This document shows positions 1-5,030 of a DNA stretch of 5,183 nt, one piece after another. Position 1 is the first letter of the stretch. Each line of letters starts with the position of its first letter. The notes under the pieces were generated by a model. It saw only the letters and a program-made list of their open reading frames with translations. It was not told the DNA's origin and searched no databases. The stretch is from the NCBI GenBank assembly GCA_022704885.1, contig JAKJFO010000261.1, forward strand, positions 1 through 5,183. Reading direction: 5' to 3'. A program made the translations under genes and the position numbers. The DNA comes from Candidatus Rifleibacteriota bacterium. Its GTDB lineage: Bacteria; Riflebacteria; Ozemobacteria; Ozemobacterales; Ozemobacteraceae.

Positions 1-550
1 GATTGTGGCTGATAACTTTGACCTGATGATCGATTACTGATTCTATCCAGCGTGCCAGCTCGTCACAGTTCGGAATAGTAGCGGAAAGAGCTAGAAAACG
101 CACGGTTTTCGGCGAGAAGATTATTGATTCTTCCCAGACGGTGCCGCGTTCGATATCGCCGAGGTAGTGAATCTCGTCGAAAATGACGTAAGAAACGTCG
201 GCAATGGCCTCGGGATCTTCGATCGCCATGTTGCGATAGACTTCTGTCGTTACGATCAGAGCCTGAGCATCACGGTTGATGACGACGTCGCCGGTCAGAA
301 TGCCGACCTTGTCGCCATAGAGTCGCGAAAAATCACGATATTTCTGGTTCGACAGCGCTTTGATCGGTGACGTGTAGATGATGCGCTGATTGGTTTTGAG
401 CACTTTTTCGATGAGATATTCAGCGACGAGAGTCTTGCCTGACCCGGTCGGCGCCGAAAGAACCAGTGAATGACCGTTTTCGATCTCGGTGATTGACTGT
501 ATCTGAAATTCATCGAGAACGTAATCACGGTATTTTACATTTAGTTCCAT
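1..550 (-). CDS. Ski2-like DExH-box RNA helicase, N-terminal part (3' end beyond window)
   Basis: This is the first 183 residues of a superfamily 2 helicase; the rest lies left of the window. The motifs appear in canonical order. A Q-motif-like LDEFQIQSI is at residues 12-20 and Walker A APTGSGKT at 33-40. Motif Ia is TSPIKALSNQKYRDF (60-74), followed by LTGDV (85-89) and TTEVYRNM (101-108). Motif II is DEIH (125-128) and motif III SATIPN (156-161). The LDxFQ start, KALSNQKYRDF block and DExH box are typical of the Ski2/Mtr4/HelY group, whose members unwind RNA with ATP in RNA processing or decay. The bacterial substrate is not shown by sequence. ATG at 548-550 is the first usable start: an in-frame TAG lies nine codons upstream with no ATG, GTG or TTG between. 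AAGGAAA lies about 16 nt upstream, far for a Shine-Dalgarno. Family and strand are secure; the RNA substrate and the C-terminal domains cannot be judged here. Confidence 0.93.
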   Translation of the reverse strand, partial: MELNVKYRDYVLDEFQIQSITEIENGHSLVLSAPTGSGKTLVAEYLIEKVLKTNQRIIYTSPIKALSNQKYRDFSRLYGDKVGILTGDVVINRDAQALIVTTEVYRNMAIEDPEAIADVSYVIFDEIHYLGDIERGTVWEESIIFSPKTVRFLALSATIPNCDELARWIESVIDHQVKVISHN

Positions 551-605
551 AAGTTGACAGCTTGTGTTTCCTTGCTAAGTTAAATGCTACGACAGAGAGC
601 AACGA

Positions 606-634
606 ATTATACCCTATTCCCCGCCAAGCTTCAA
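606..634 (-). promoter_or_regulatory. Sigma70-type promoter of the helicase gene
   Basis: Read on the minus strand, TTGAAG (634-629) is followed by 17 nt and then a perfect TATAAT (611-606). Transcription would start near 599, giving a leader of about 50 nt before the helicase ATG at 550. Box quality and spacing are seen directly; activity is inferred. This suggests the helicase has its own promoter and does not depend on read-through from the lptA-like gene. Confidence 0.7.
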
Positions 635-698
635 CACTCCACCGAACACAATCACAAGAACCGCGAAGAAAGAAGTCGCTGGACTCCAAAGACAGATT

Positions 699-722
699 CG
701 CACTAAGACACTGAGCCAAAAA
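699..722 (-). repeat. 8-nt-period repeat, copy A (three units)
   Basis: On the minus strand this reads as three consecutive 8-mers, TTTTTGGC, TCAGTGTC and TTAGTGCG. They match the pattern TTTGTGNC seen in copy B (897-920) and copy C (2033-2056) on the opposite strand. It is preceded on the minus strand by CTGCGGAT (734-727), a fragment of the 9-nt-period family. No function is known to me. Confidence 0.55.
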
Positions 723-755
723 GAAAATCCGCAGTCACCCACAGAATGTGGGTGA
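719..755 (-). terminator. Perfect 9-bp hairpin, possible terminator of the lptA-like gene
   Basis: TCACCCACA (735-743) and TGTGGGTGA (747-755) pair perfectly around a GAA loop. In minus-strand reading the hairpin is followed, after 7 nt, by TTTTCTTTTT (728-719). That order fits rho-independent termination of transcripts arriving from the lptA-like gene. The gap before the T-tract and the 220-nt distance from the stop codon make this uncertain. It may instead be part of the repeat-rich spacer. Confidence 0.4.
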
Positions 756-889
756 TACTTGGGCGCATCAGGATGGAAGCGCCCGGGTGATTACACTCGC
801 AATCGATCCTTGTTCTCTCAACCGATTTTTTTCGGCAGTGCCAATAATCGGCGGACGGTGCTCTGTCTTCTGTCTTTCTTCCTCTTTAT

Positions 890-952
890 TTCTTTCTTTG
901 CGCCTTGGTGGCTTTGTGAGAGCTTTCTTCGTTCTAATCTGAGAAACCGGTG
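890..952 (+). repeat. Composite 8-nt/9-nt repeat, copy 1
   Basis: This stretch holds three 8-mers at 897-920 (TTTGCGCC, TTGGTGGC, TTTGTGAG), a short linker, then 9-nt units beginning AATCTGAGA at 935. It aligns without gaps to 1930-1992: by hand count 47 of 63 positions match, at a constant offset of 1040. Similarity resumes as CTTTCTGCT at 967-975, touching the stop codon of the lptA-like gene. The two copies lie on either side of that gene. Confidence 0.6.
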
Positions 953-973
953 AGTTCTGCAGATTTCTTTCTG

Positions 974-1681
974 CTACTCCGACACTGCTTCTTTGGTTTC
1001 GGTGTTGTAGGTGATCTTCTGGCCTTCGAGTCGGCGTTTTTCCATTTTGCCGGTCTTTTTGTTGAGTTCCTGTGTCTCGACCATCGCGTCACCGGTCAGA
1101 ATCGCTGTCGCAGTATCCTGAAGATAGTCGAGGCGATGACCGCGGCCGTAGCTGTCTTTTTCCTTGATACGCACGTTGCCGCTGAAGATCAGGCGCTTAT
1201 GATCGCGAAACCCCAGCATTTCGTCGGCGGTGATGGTGACCCATGAGTAGGTCGCGAGATCCCATGAACGCTCTTCGATCTTGACGTTCACGCTGTCAGA
1301 AGCATTGAATCGCCCCTTGTCGCTGTCGAAGAAGATGCTGCGTGCTTCGATATTGGTTTCTCTGATCAGCTTCTGTTCCGGTATCGTCTCGCGGCGATAG
1401 ATGCGTGGCGTCAGACTGGCCAGCAGCCAGCGCGGCGAATTGCTGACGAGCGCCCGGTTACAGGTGAGTATATCACCGGCCCGGGTTGCTCTGACATCAC
1501 CTTCGAGTGTCGCAATACCATCTTTGACCAGCATGGTATTGGCAGTAATCACTATATCCGGCTTGCTGTCAGGAATGTAAAACGTCGTACTCGCCGGTTC
1601 AAACGATATCTCGCTGGCCAGTACGCTTAACGCGATGCACAAAAAAGCTGTTGCCAGCAGAATTTTCACCTGTTTTTTCAT
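974..1681 (-). CDS. LptA/OstA-like periplasmic lipopolysaccharide-transport-family protein
   Basis: This 235-residue protein starts with a signal peptide: MKKQVK, a hydrophobic core (7-21) and a likely cleavage after V-L-A22. Three OstA-type beta repeats follow. The first spans about 43-80 (ITANTM, then LEGDVRATRAGD), the second about 110-138 (IEARSIFFDSDKGRF, then VNVKIEE) and the third about 148-204 (ITADEML, IFSGNVRIKEKD, ILTGDAM). In the family, LptA forms a beta-jellyroll bridge carrying lipopolysaccharide across the periplasm; the OstA domain also occurs in LptD and LptC-like proteins. No lptB, lptC, kdsC or rpoN neighbour is present, so the exact role is uncertain and no symbol is given. 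An upstream in-frame ATG at 1711 would add ten residues, but the signal peptide fits the start at 1681. No Shine-Dalgarno precedes either ATG closely. The C-terminus (200-235) is charged and lysine-rich. Family call is firm; LptA itself is probable only. Confidence 0.82.
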   Translation of the reverse strand: MKKQVKILLATAFLCIALSVLASEISFEPASTTFYIPDSKPDIVITANTMLVKDGIATLEGDVRATRAGDILTCNRALVSNSPRWLLASLTPRIYRRETIPEQKLIRETNIEARSIFFDSDKGRFNASDSVNVKIEERSWDLATYSWVTITADEMLGFRDHKRLIFSGNVRIKEKDSYGRGHRLDYLQDTATAILTGDAMVETQELNKKTGKMEKRRLEGQKITYNTETKEAVSE

Positions 1682-1716
1682 AGGCGCATTATATCTTATC
1701 CCCAAACTCATATCAA
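1682..1716 (-). promoter_or_regulatory. Near-consensus promoter abutting the lptA-like start codon
   Basis: On the minus strand TTGATA (1716-1711) and TATAAT (1693-1688) are separated by exactly 17 nt. Six bases (GCGCCT) then lead directly into ATG at 1681-1679. The usual initiation distance puts +1 on or next to the A of the ATG, which predicts a leaderless transcript. The absence of a Shine-Dalgarno sequence there agrees with this. The boxes are seen; the start site is inferred. Confidence 0.72.
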
Positions 1717-1737
1717 TCTGAAAATCGTGCTCGCCCG

Positions 1738-1763
1738 CCCTGCGTAGCTTTAGCGAAGCAGGG
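1738..1763. repeat. Imperfect palindromic hairpin element
   Basis: CCCTGC (1738-1743) pairs with GCAGGG (1758-1763). Inside, GCT (1747-1749) pairs with AGC (1752-1754) around a TT loop, with one further T-A pair and two mismatches between. It has no T-tract on either side, so it is not an obvious terminator. It sits inside a 6-nt-period repeat and looks like an insertion when compared with the related copy at 4855-4890. Confidence 0.5.
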
Positions 1764-1781
1764 TAATCGTAATCGTTCTCG
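1762..1781 (+). repeat. 6-nt-period repeat, copy 1 (exact 20-mer shared with 4871-4890)
   Basis: The 20 bases GGTAATCGTAATCGTTCTCG are identical to 4871-4890. They consist of GTAATC-like hexamers. The end of this copy also forms one arm of a 7-bp hairpin with loop CGAA (TCGTTCT 1773-1779, AGAACGA 1784-1790). Confidence 0.7.
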
Positions 1782-1793
1782 AAAGAACGAATA

Positions 1794-1808
1794 ATCCGCA
1801 GATTTCGC
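1794..1808 (-). repeat. 9-nt-period repeat (15-mer shared with 4832-4846)
   Basis: The 15 bases ATCCGCAGATTTCGC are identical to 4832-4846. On the minus strand the unit is AATCTGCGG, preceded here by ATCAGCGA, a diverged second unit. It lies 12 nt after the 20-mer repeat here, but before it in the other copy, so the two modules change order. Confidence 0.6.
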
Positions 1809-1929
1809 TGATGACAAAGATTTCATTTGAGAGATGGATTCTTCTATTTCGCGCAGAATTACAGAGCAAGAGCTTAACCACAATCCTTTTAGAAGAACTC
1901 CGGCCGAATTGAACAACTCAGTTCTCGTC

Positions 1930-1992
1930 TTCTTTCTTAGTATCTTCGCTGCTCCGTGCGAACTTTATTCGTCCTGATCTGAGCAATCGGTG
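1930..1992 (+). repeat. Composite 8-nt/9-nt repeat, copy 2
   Basis: This is the partner of 890-952, with 47 of 63 identical positions by hand alignment and no gaps. The 9-nt units are clear here: GATCTGAGC, AATCGGTGT and AATCGGAGG in tandem from about 1975 to 2001. The preceding 8-mer part is more degenerate than in copy 1. CTTTCTGCT recurs at 2014-2022, as it does after copy 1. Confidence 0.6.
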
Positions 1993-2032
1993 TAATCGGA
2001 GGATGCCTTTTTCCTTTCTGCTTTTCGAATTC

Positions 2033-2056
2033 TTTGTGTCTCTGAGGCGTTGTGCG
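2033..2056 (+). repeat. 8-nt-period repeat, copy C (three units)
   Basis: Three consecutive 8-mers TTTGTGTC, TCTGAGGC and GTTGTGCG follow the TTTGTGNC pattern of copies at 897-920 and, inverted, 699-722. Translation of its complement gives the FAQRLRDTKNS stretch of the small minus-strand ORF in this area, which is why that ORF is not called as a gene. Confidence 0.55.
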
Positions 2057-2126
2057 AATTCTTCTCTCTCGCTCTGCAGTCGCGTCTGATCGGGGGCACC
2101 GGTTAAGCCGTAGCGGTAAATTATGC

Positions 2127-2156
2127 TTGCGGTGTCGTCTGCTCTGATGGTATAAA
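2127..2156 (+). promoter_or_regulatory. Candidate glgP promoter
   Basis: TTGCGG (2127-2132) and TATAAA (2151-2156) are 18 nt apart. The resulting start near 2163 would leave a leader of about 40 nt carrying the AGGAGG site. The -35 box is only a moderate match, so this is the best candidate seen and not a firm call. Confidence 0.4.
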
Positions 2157-2183
2157 AGGGCACGCAATTTTATATGACGAAAT

Positions 2184-2196
2184 ACAGGAGGCCTGT
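2184..2196 (+). promoter_or_regulatory. glgP ribosome binding site within a short inverted repeat
   Basis: AGGAGG (2186-2191) is a perfect Shine-Dalgarno, 11 nt before the ATG at 2203, which supports that start. It lies inside ACAGG-AGG-CCTGT (2184-2196), a 5-bp stem with a 3-nt loop, so the site could be partly masked when folded. The stem is short and its effect is only inferred. Confidence 0.6.
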
Positions 2197-2202
2197 CCCC
2201 TA

Positions 2203-4764
2203 ATGAAGCCAATCCGGACATTTATCGTGGTTCCCAGTCTGCCCGAAGCTCTGGCTCCTCTTAAAGAGCTTGCCTACAACCTCTGGTGGTGCTGGAACCC
2301 TGAAGCAATAGCGCTATGGCGCCGTCTTGACCCGGTAGAATGGGAATCGACCTACCATAACCCGGTAAAAATGCTGGGCTCGATTTCGCAGGAACGCCTC
2401 GAAGCCAAAGCGCGCGACGAAGCTTTTCTCGCTAATCTGACCCGCGTTTACGAGCATTTCAAAGCTTATATGGACGACCATCAGACCTGGTTTGCCAAGA
2501 ATCACGGTTATCGCGATCGCCCGGTTGTCGCCTATTACTCTGCCGAATTCGGTCTTACCGAAAGCGTACGCCTTTATTCCGGCGGCCTCGGCATGCTTGC
2601 CGGCGACCACCTCAAGTCTGCTTCCGATCTCGGTATTCCGCTTATCGGTATCGGCCTGCTTTATCGTGTCGGCTACTTCCAGCAGAAGCTCAACGCCGGC
2701 GGATACCAGCAGGAAGTCTACCCCGAAAACGACTTTCACAACATGCCGATCGAGCCGGTTAAAGACAGTTCCGGTAAACATCTGCGCATCAGCGTGCAGT
2801 TGCCAGGTCGGCAGCTCTACTGCCTGATCTGGAAACTCCAGATCGGCCGCGTTCCGCTTTATCTGCTCGACACCGATACTCCCGAGAATTCAGCCGGCGA
2901 CCGCTGGATCACCCGAGAACTCTATGGTGGTGACACCGAAACCCGCATCATGCAGGAAATCGTACTCGGCATCGGTGGTCTGCGCGCTTTGCATGCCCTC
3001 GATCTGCACCCCTGCGTTTATCACATGAACGAAGGGCACTCAGCGTTTCTTGCTCTCGAGCGCATCGCCGTCGCCATGGAGCGCCACCAGATGACCTTCC
3101 GCGAAGCGCTTGAACTGACCCGTTCCGGTAACGTGTTCACCACCCACACCCCGGTTCCGGCCGGTATCGACGTGTTCAGCCGGGAGCAGATGGACAAATA
3201 TTTCTCACAGTATTATTCGAAACTCGGCATCGGCTGGCAGGAATTCCTCGATCTCGGCTGGCAGAACAATACTCCCAAGGGCGATGGCTTTTCGATGGCC
3301 GTCTGCGCACTCAATCTCTGCGGTGAGGCCAACGGCGTCAGCAAGCTGCATGGCAAGGTTTCACGCCAGATGTGGGGTAATCTCTATCCGGAAGTGCCTT
3401 TCCAGGAAATCCCGATCAAGGCGATCACCAACGGTGTTCACACACATTCATATGTTTCGCAGGAAATGTCGGCGCTGTTCGACCGTTACCTTGGCCCGCG
3501 CTGGGTCATGAATCCTGGCGATCAGACAGTCTGGGAAAAAATCGAAATGATTCCGATGGAAGAACTCTGGCGCACACACGAGCGTCGCCGTGAGCGCCTC
3601 GTCGCCTTTGCCCGCAGTCGCCTCGAAAAGCAGCTGCGTCAGCGCAACGCGCCTCCTTCCGAGATTGCTCAGGCTGCCGAAGTGCTCGATCCCGAAGTGC
3701 TTACCATTGGCTTTGCCCGCCGCTTTGCCACCTACAAGCGCGCGACTTTGCTGTTCAAAGACCTCGACCGTCTGATCAGAATTCTCACCAACAAGGACAA
3801 ACCTATTCAGATCATCGTCGCCGGTAAGGCGCACCCCAAAGATGAGCCCGGCAAGAACTTCATCAAAGAGATTGTCAAGCAGAGCAACGACCCACGCCTG
3901 CGCCGACACATTGTTTTTATCGAAGACTACGATGTTGTGGTGGCCCGCTATCTCGTGCAGGGCGTCGATGTCTGGCTCAATAACCCGCGCCGCCCGCAGG
4001 AAGCCAGCGGCACCTCAGGCATGAAAGCAGCAGCGAACGGCGTTCTCAATCTTTCCATTCTCGATGGCTGGTGGGATGAGGCTTATGAACCCGGCATTGG
4101 CTGGGCCATCGGCACCCGCGAAGAGTATGCTGACTCGGACTATCAGGATGAAATCGAAGCAAACTCTCTCTATGAGCTTCTCGAAAAAGAGGTTGCACCG
4201 ACTTTTTATGATCTGTCGAGCGACCATCTGCCGCGTCGCTGGATCACCATGATGAAAGACTGCATGCGCAAGGTCAACCCGGTGTTCAACACCAACCGCA
4301 TGGTTGCTGAGTATAATGACCGCTTCTATGTGCCGGCCGACAAACGCTATGGCGCACTTTCAGCCAATGACCGGCAGCGTGCCCGTGAGCTCGCAGCCTG
4401 GCTCGATAACGTGCGCAACAACTGGAAGGCGATCAGAATCGAGCATGTCGAAGCCAACGGCAGCGCCGAGCACCGTGTCGGCGATCTGATCGAGGTCAAG
4501 GCCCGCGTCAATCTTGCCGGACTCAAGGCCGCTGATGTGCTGGTGCAGGTTTTCTACGGCCAGATGAAGAGCGAAGACGACGTTCGCCAGGGCGACATTC
4601 TCGATCTCAAGCTGGTGAAGCAGGAAGGTTCGGTTGCCGAATTCAAGGGCGGCGTTCCGTTGACCACCAGCGGCAAGATGGGGCTGGCTCTGCGCGTTCT
4701 GCCGTTGCACGCCGATCTCGTTCATCCGCTGCTGACCGGCCACATTCTCTGGGCCCACAGCTGA
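2203..4764 (+). CDS. glgP: Alpha-glucan (glycogen/maltodextrin) phosphorylase, GT35 family
   Basis: This complete 853-residue enzyme releases glucose-1-phosphate from alpha-1,4-glucan ends in the cytoplasm, using orthophosphate and pyridoxal phosphate. It starts with the DUF3417-type region of the actinobacterial/Thermus-like phosphorylases (about 10-95, LAYNLWWCWNPEA). SGGLGMLAGDH (126-136) is the glycine loop and MNEGHSAF (275-282) the equivalent of animal NDTH. FTTHTPVPAG holds H315, matching the active-site histidine. GFARRFATYKR (503-513) supplies R507 and K512, matching phosphate-site Arg569 and Lys574 of muscle phosphorylase. EASGTSGMKAAANG (600-613) holds K608, the expected PLP lysine. 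The last ~110 residues form the beta-rich tail of this subfamily, with VQVFYGQM and RVLPLHADL. The length is usual for the group (about 850) and no key residue is missing. The start is supported by AGGAGG and by the family-typical TFIVVPSLPEALAPL. No other glycogen gene is adjacent. Chain-length preference (glycogen or maltodextrin) cannot be told. Confidence 0.96.
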   Translation: MKPIRTFIVVPSLPEALAPLKELAYNLWWCWNPEAIALWRRLDPVEWESTYHNPVKMLGSISQERLEAKARDEAFLANLTRVYEHFKAYMDDHQTWFAKNHGYRDRPVVAYYSAEFGLTESVRLYSGGLGMLAGDHLKSASDLGIPLIGIGLLYRVGYFQQKLNAGGYQQEVYPENDFHNMPIEPVKDSSGKHLRISVQLPGRQLYCLIWKLQIGRVPLYLLDTDTPENSAGDRWITRELYGGDTETRIMQEIVLGIGGLRALHALDLHPCVYHMNEGHSAFLALERIAVAMERHQMTFREALELTRSGNVFTTHTPVPAGIDVFSREQMDKYFSQYYSKLGIGWQEFLDLGWQNNTPKGDGFSMAVCALNLCGEANGVSKLHGKVSRQMWGNLYPEVPFQEIPIKAITNGVHTHSYVSQEMSALFDRYLGPRWVMNPGDQTVWEKIEMIPMEELWRTHERRRERLVAFARSRLEKQLRQRNAPPSEIAQAAEVLDPEVLTIGFARRFATYKRATLLFKDLDRLIRILTNKDKPIQIIVAGKAHPKDEPGKNFIKEIVKQSNDPRLRRHIVFIEDYDVVVARYLVQGVDVWLNNPRRPQEASGTSGMKAAANGVLNLSILDGWWDEAYEPGIGWAIGTREEYADSDYQDEIEANSLYELLEKEVAPTFYDLSSDHLPRRWITMMKDCMRKVNPVFNTNRMVAEYNDRFYVPADKRYGALSANDRQRARELAAWLDNVRNNWKAIRIEHVEANGSAEHRVGDLIEVKARVNLAGLKAADVLVQVFYGQMKSEDDVRQGDILDLKLVKQEGSVAEFKGGVPLTTSGKMGLALRVLPLHADLVHPLLTGHILWAHS

Positions 4765-4779
4765 TTCTCTGACTTTATA

Positions 4780-4820
4780 AAAGCCCCCGGCGATACTTAT
4801 AGTAGCCGGGGGCTTTCTTT
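4780..4820 (+). terminator. Strong intrinsic terminator after glgP
   Basis: GCCCCCGGC (4783-4791) pairs with GCCGGGGGC (4805-4813), extended by AAA (4780-4782) and TTT (4814-4816), giving a 12-bp stem. The 13-nt loop can add a small TACT/AGTA stem. TTTCTTT (4814-4820) follows the stem. It lies 16 nt after the glgP stop. On the minus strand the stem is followed by TTTTATAAAG, so it may also stop transcripts from the convergent gene at 5031-5183. Confidence 0.93.
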
Positions 4821-4831
4821 AACCGTTATTT

Positions 4832-4846
4832 ATCCGCAGATTTCGC
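4832..4846 (-). repeat. 9-nt-period repeat, second 15-mer copy
   Basis: ATCCGCAGATTTCGC is identical to 1794-1808. On the minus strand it reads AATCTGCGGAT. A diverged copy of the same unit family lies at 5001-5020 (AATCTGCGCC then AATCAGCGGT, plus strand). Confidence 0.6.
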
Positions 4847-4870
4847 ATGATTTTTCGTGCTCAGCAACGC

Positions 4871-4908
4871 GGTAATCGTAATCGTTCTCGTAATCGCTGT
4901 CACAATCG
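4871..4908 (+). repeat. 6-nt-period repeat, copy 2
   Basis: The first 20 bases (4871-4890) are identical to 1762-1781. The hexamer pattern continues with GTAATC, GCTGTC and ACAATC to 4908. TCGTGCTC (4855-4862) precedes it by 8 nt; the same octamer at 1725-1732 precedes the other copy by 29 nt because a hairpin lies between. The minus-strand ORF 4830-5012 is made largely of this repeat (DYENDYDY) and was not called. Confidence 0.65.
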
Positions 4909-5000
4909 TTGACTGCAGTAGACGCGATTAAGATTAAGCGTAGTATGACGGTTGCGTTGTTTTCGGTCCATTTTCCGATGCTTGAGTAAATCTCTCTACA

Positions 5001-5020
5001 AATCTGCGCCAATCAGCGGT
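5001..5020 (+). repeat. Diverged 9/10-nt unit pair near the barrel-gene stop
   Basis: AATCTGCGCC and AATCAGCGGT stand in tandem, related to the AATCTGCGN units at 935, 1975, 1794-1808 and 4832-4846. It lies 10 nt beyond the stop codon of the barrel gene, much as copy 1 of the composite repeat lies against the stop of the lptA-like gene. Confidence 0.4.
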
Positions 5021-5030
5021 TTCTCTTCTC

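Larger units (their letters stand above)
551..973. other. Intergenic spacer between helicase and lptA-like gene
   Basis: This 423-nt spacer separates two minus-strand genes. It contains the helicase promoter (606-634), an inverted 8-nt-period repeat (699-722), a 9-bp hairpin (735-755) and a composite repeat (890-952) that ends just before the lptA-like stop codon. The stretch 756-889 holds no gene, RNA or repeat that I can support. Small ORFs here (525-719 minus, 748-953 plus) have low-complexity translations and overlap these repeats, so they were not called as genes. Confidence 0.7.
1682..2202. other. Divergent intergenic region between lptA-like gene and glgP
   Basis: This 521-nt region separates a minus-strand and a plus-strand gene. 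It holds the lptA-like promoter, two hairpins (1738-1763, 1773-1790), 6-nt- and 9-nt-period repeats (1762-1808), a composite repeat (1930-1992), an 8-nt repeat (2033-2056) and the probable glgP promoter and ribosome binding site. I see nothing definite in 1809-1929. Three minus-strand ORFs (1713-1916, 1918-2163, 1937-2221) have arginine/lysine/serine-rich translations drawn from the repeats, and none has a recognisable domain. Confidence 0.65.

Noticed and set aside
810..875. Possible terminator from CCGATT and AATCGG around 820-858
   Set aside because: The stem is only 6 bp with a long loop, and no T-tract follows on either strand in the right position.
748..953. Two overlapping 64-aa plus-strand ORFs with a hydrophobic, Phe/Ser-rich stretch, possible small membrane proteins
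   Set aside because: The hydrophobicity comes from a TTTCTTTCTTT-rich tract and the 8-nt repeat. Two frames are equally open and neither has a Shine-Dalgarno.
950..1246. 98-aa plus-strand ORF antisense to the lptA-like gene (and 167-370 plus antisense to the helicase)
   Set aside because: It is a shadow of a well-supported gene on the other strand with no family features.
1762..1808. Possible CRISPR array from repeated 15-20-mers
   Set aside because: There is no regular repeat-spacer alternation, copies are not clustered, module order differs between loci and no cas gene is present.
1713..1916. 67-aa minus-strand ORF ending PCFAKATQGGRARFSD
   Set aside because: It runs through the hairpin and the 6-nt and 9-nt repeats, and it ends over the lptA-like promoter; it is best explained as repeat DNA.
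1918..2163. 81-aa minus-strand ORF starting MPFYTIRADD
   Set aside because: Most of it is translation of the 8-nt and 9-nt repeats (FAQRLRDTKNSKSRK). Its start overlaps the probable glgP promoter and it has no clear Shine-Dalgarno. The first ~25 residues look less repetitive, so a remnant cannot be fully excluded.
2314..2781. 155-aa minus-strand ORF inside glgP (also 3448-3909, 4360-4758 and 4015-4227 minus)
   Set aside because: These are antisense shadows of glgP, kept open by its strong codon bias. None has a recognisable domain, and glgP itself is complete with all motifs on the other strand.
2492..2827. Plus-strand ORFs in the second frame of glgP (2492-2827, 3284-3511, 3590-3775, 3842-4024, 4064-4252, 4304-4489)
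   Set aside because: Their Ser/Ala/Arg/Pro-rich composition is typical of out-of-frame reading of GC-rich genes; no independent start signals were seen.
4830..5012. 60-aa minus-strand ORF with DYENDYDY
   Set aside because: The acidic/tyrosine run is the 6-nt repeat read in frame, and the C-terminal EICG is the 9-nt repeat. It lies downstream of the barrel gene with no start signal.
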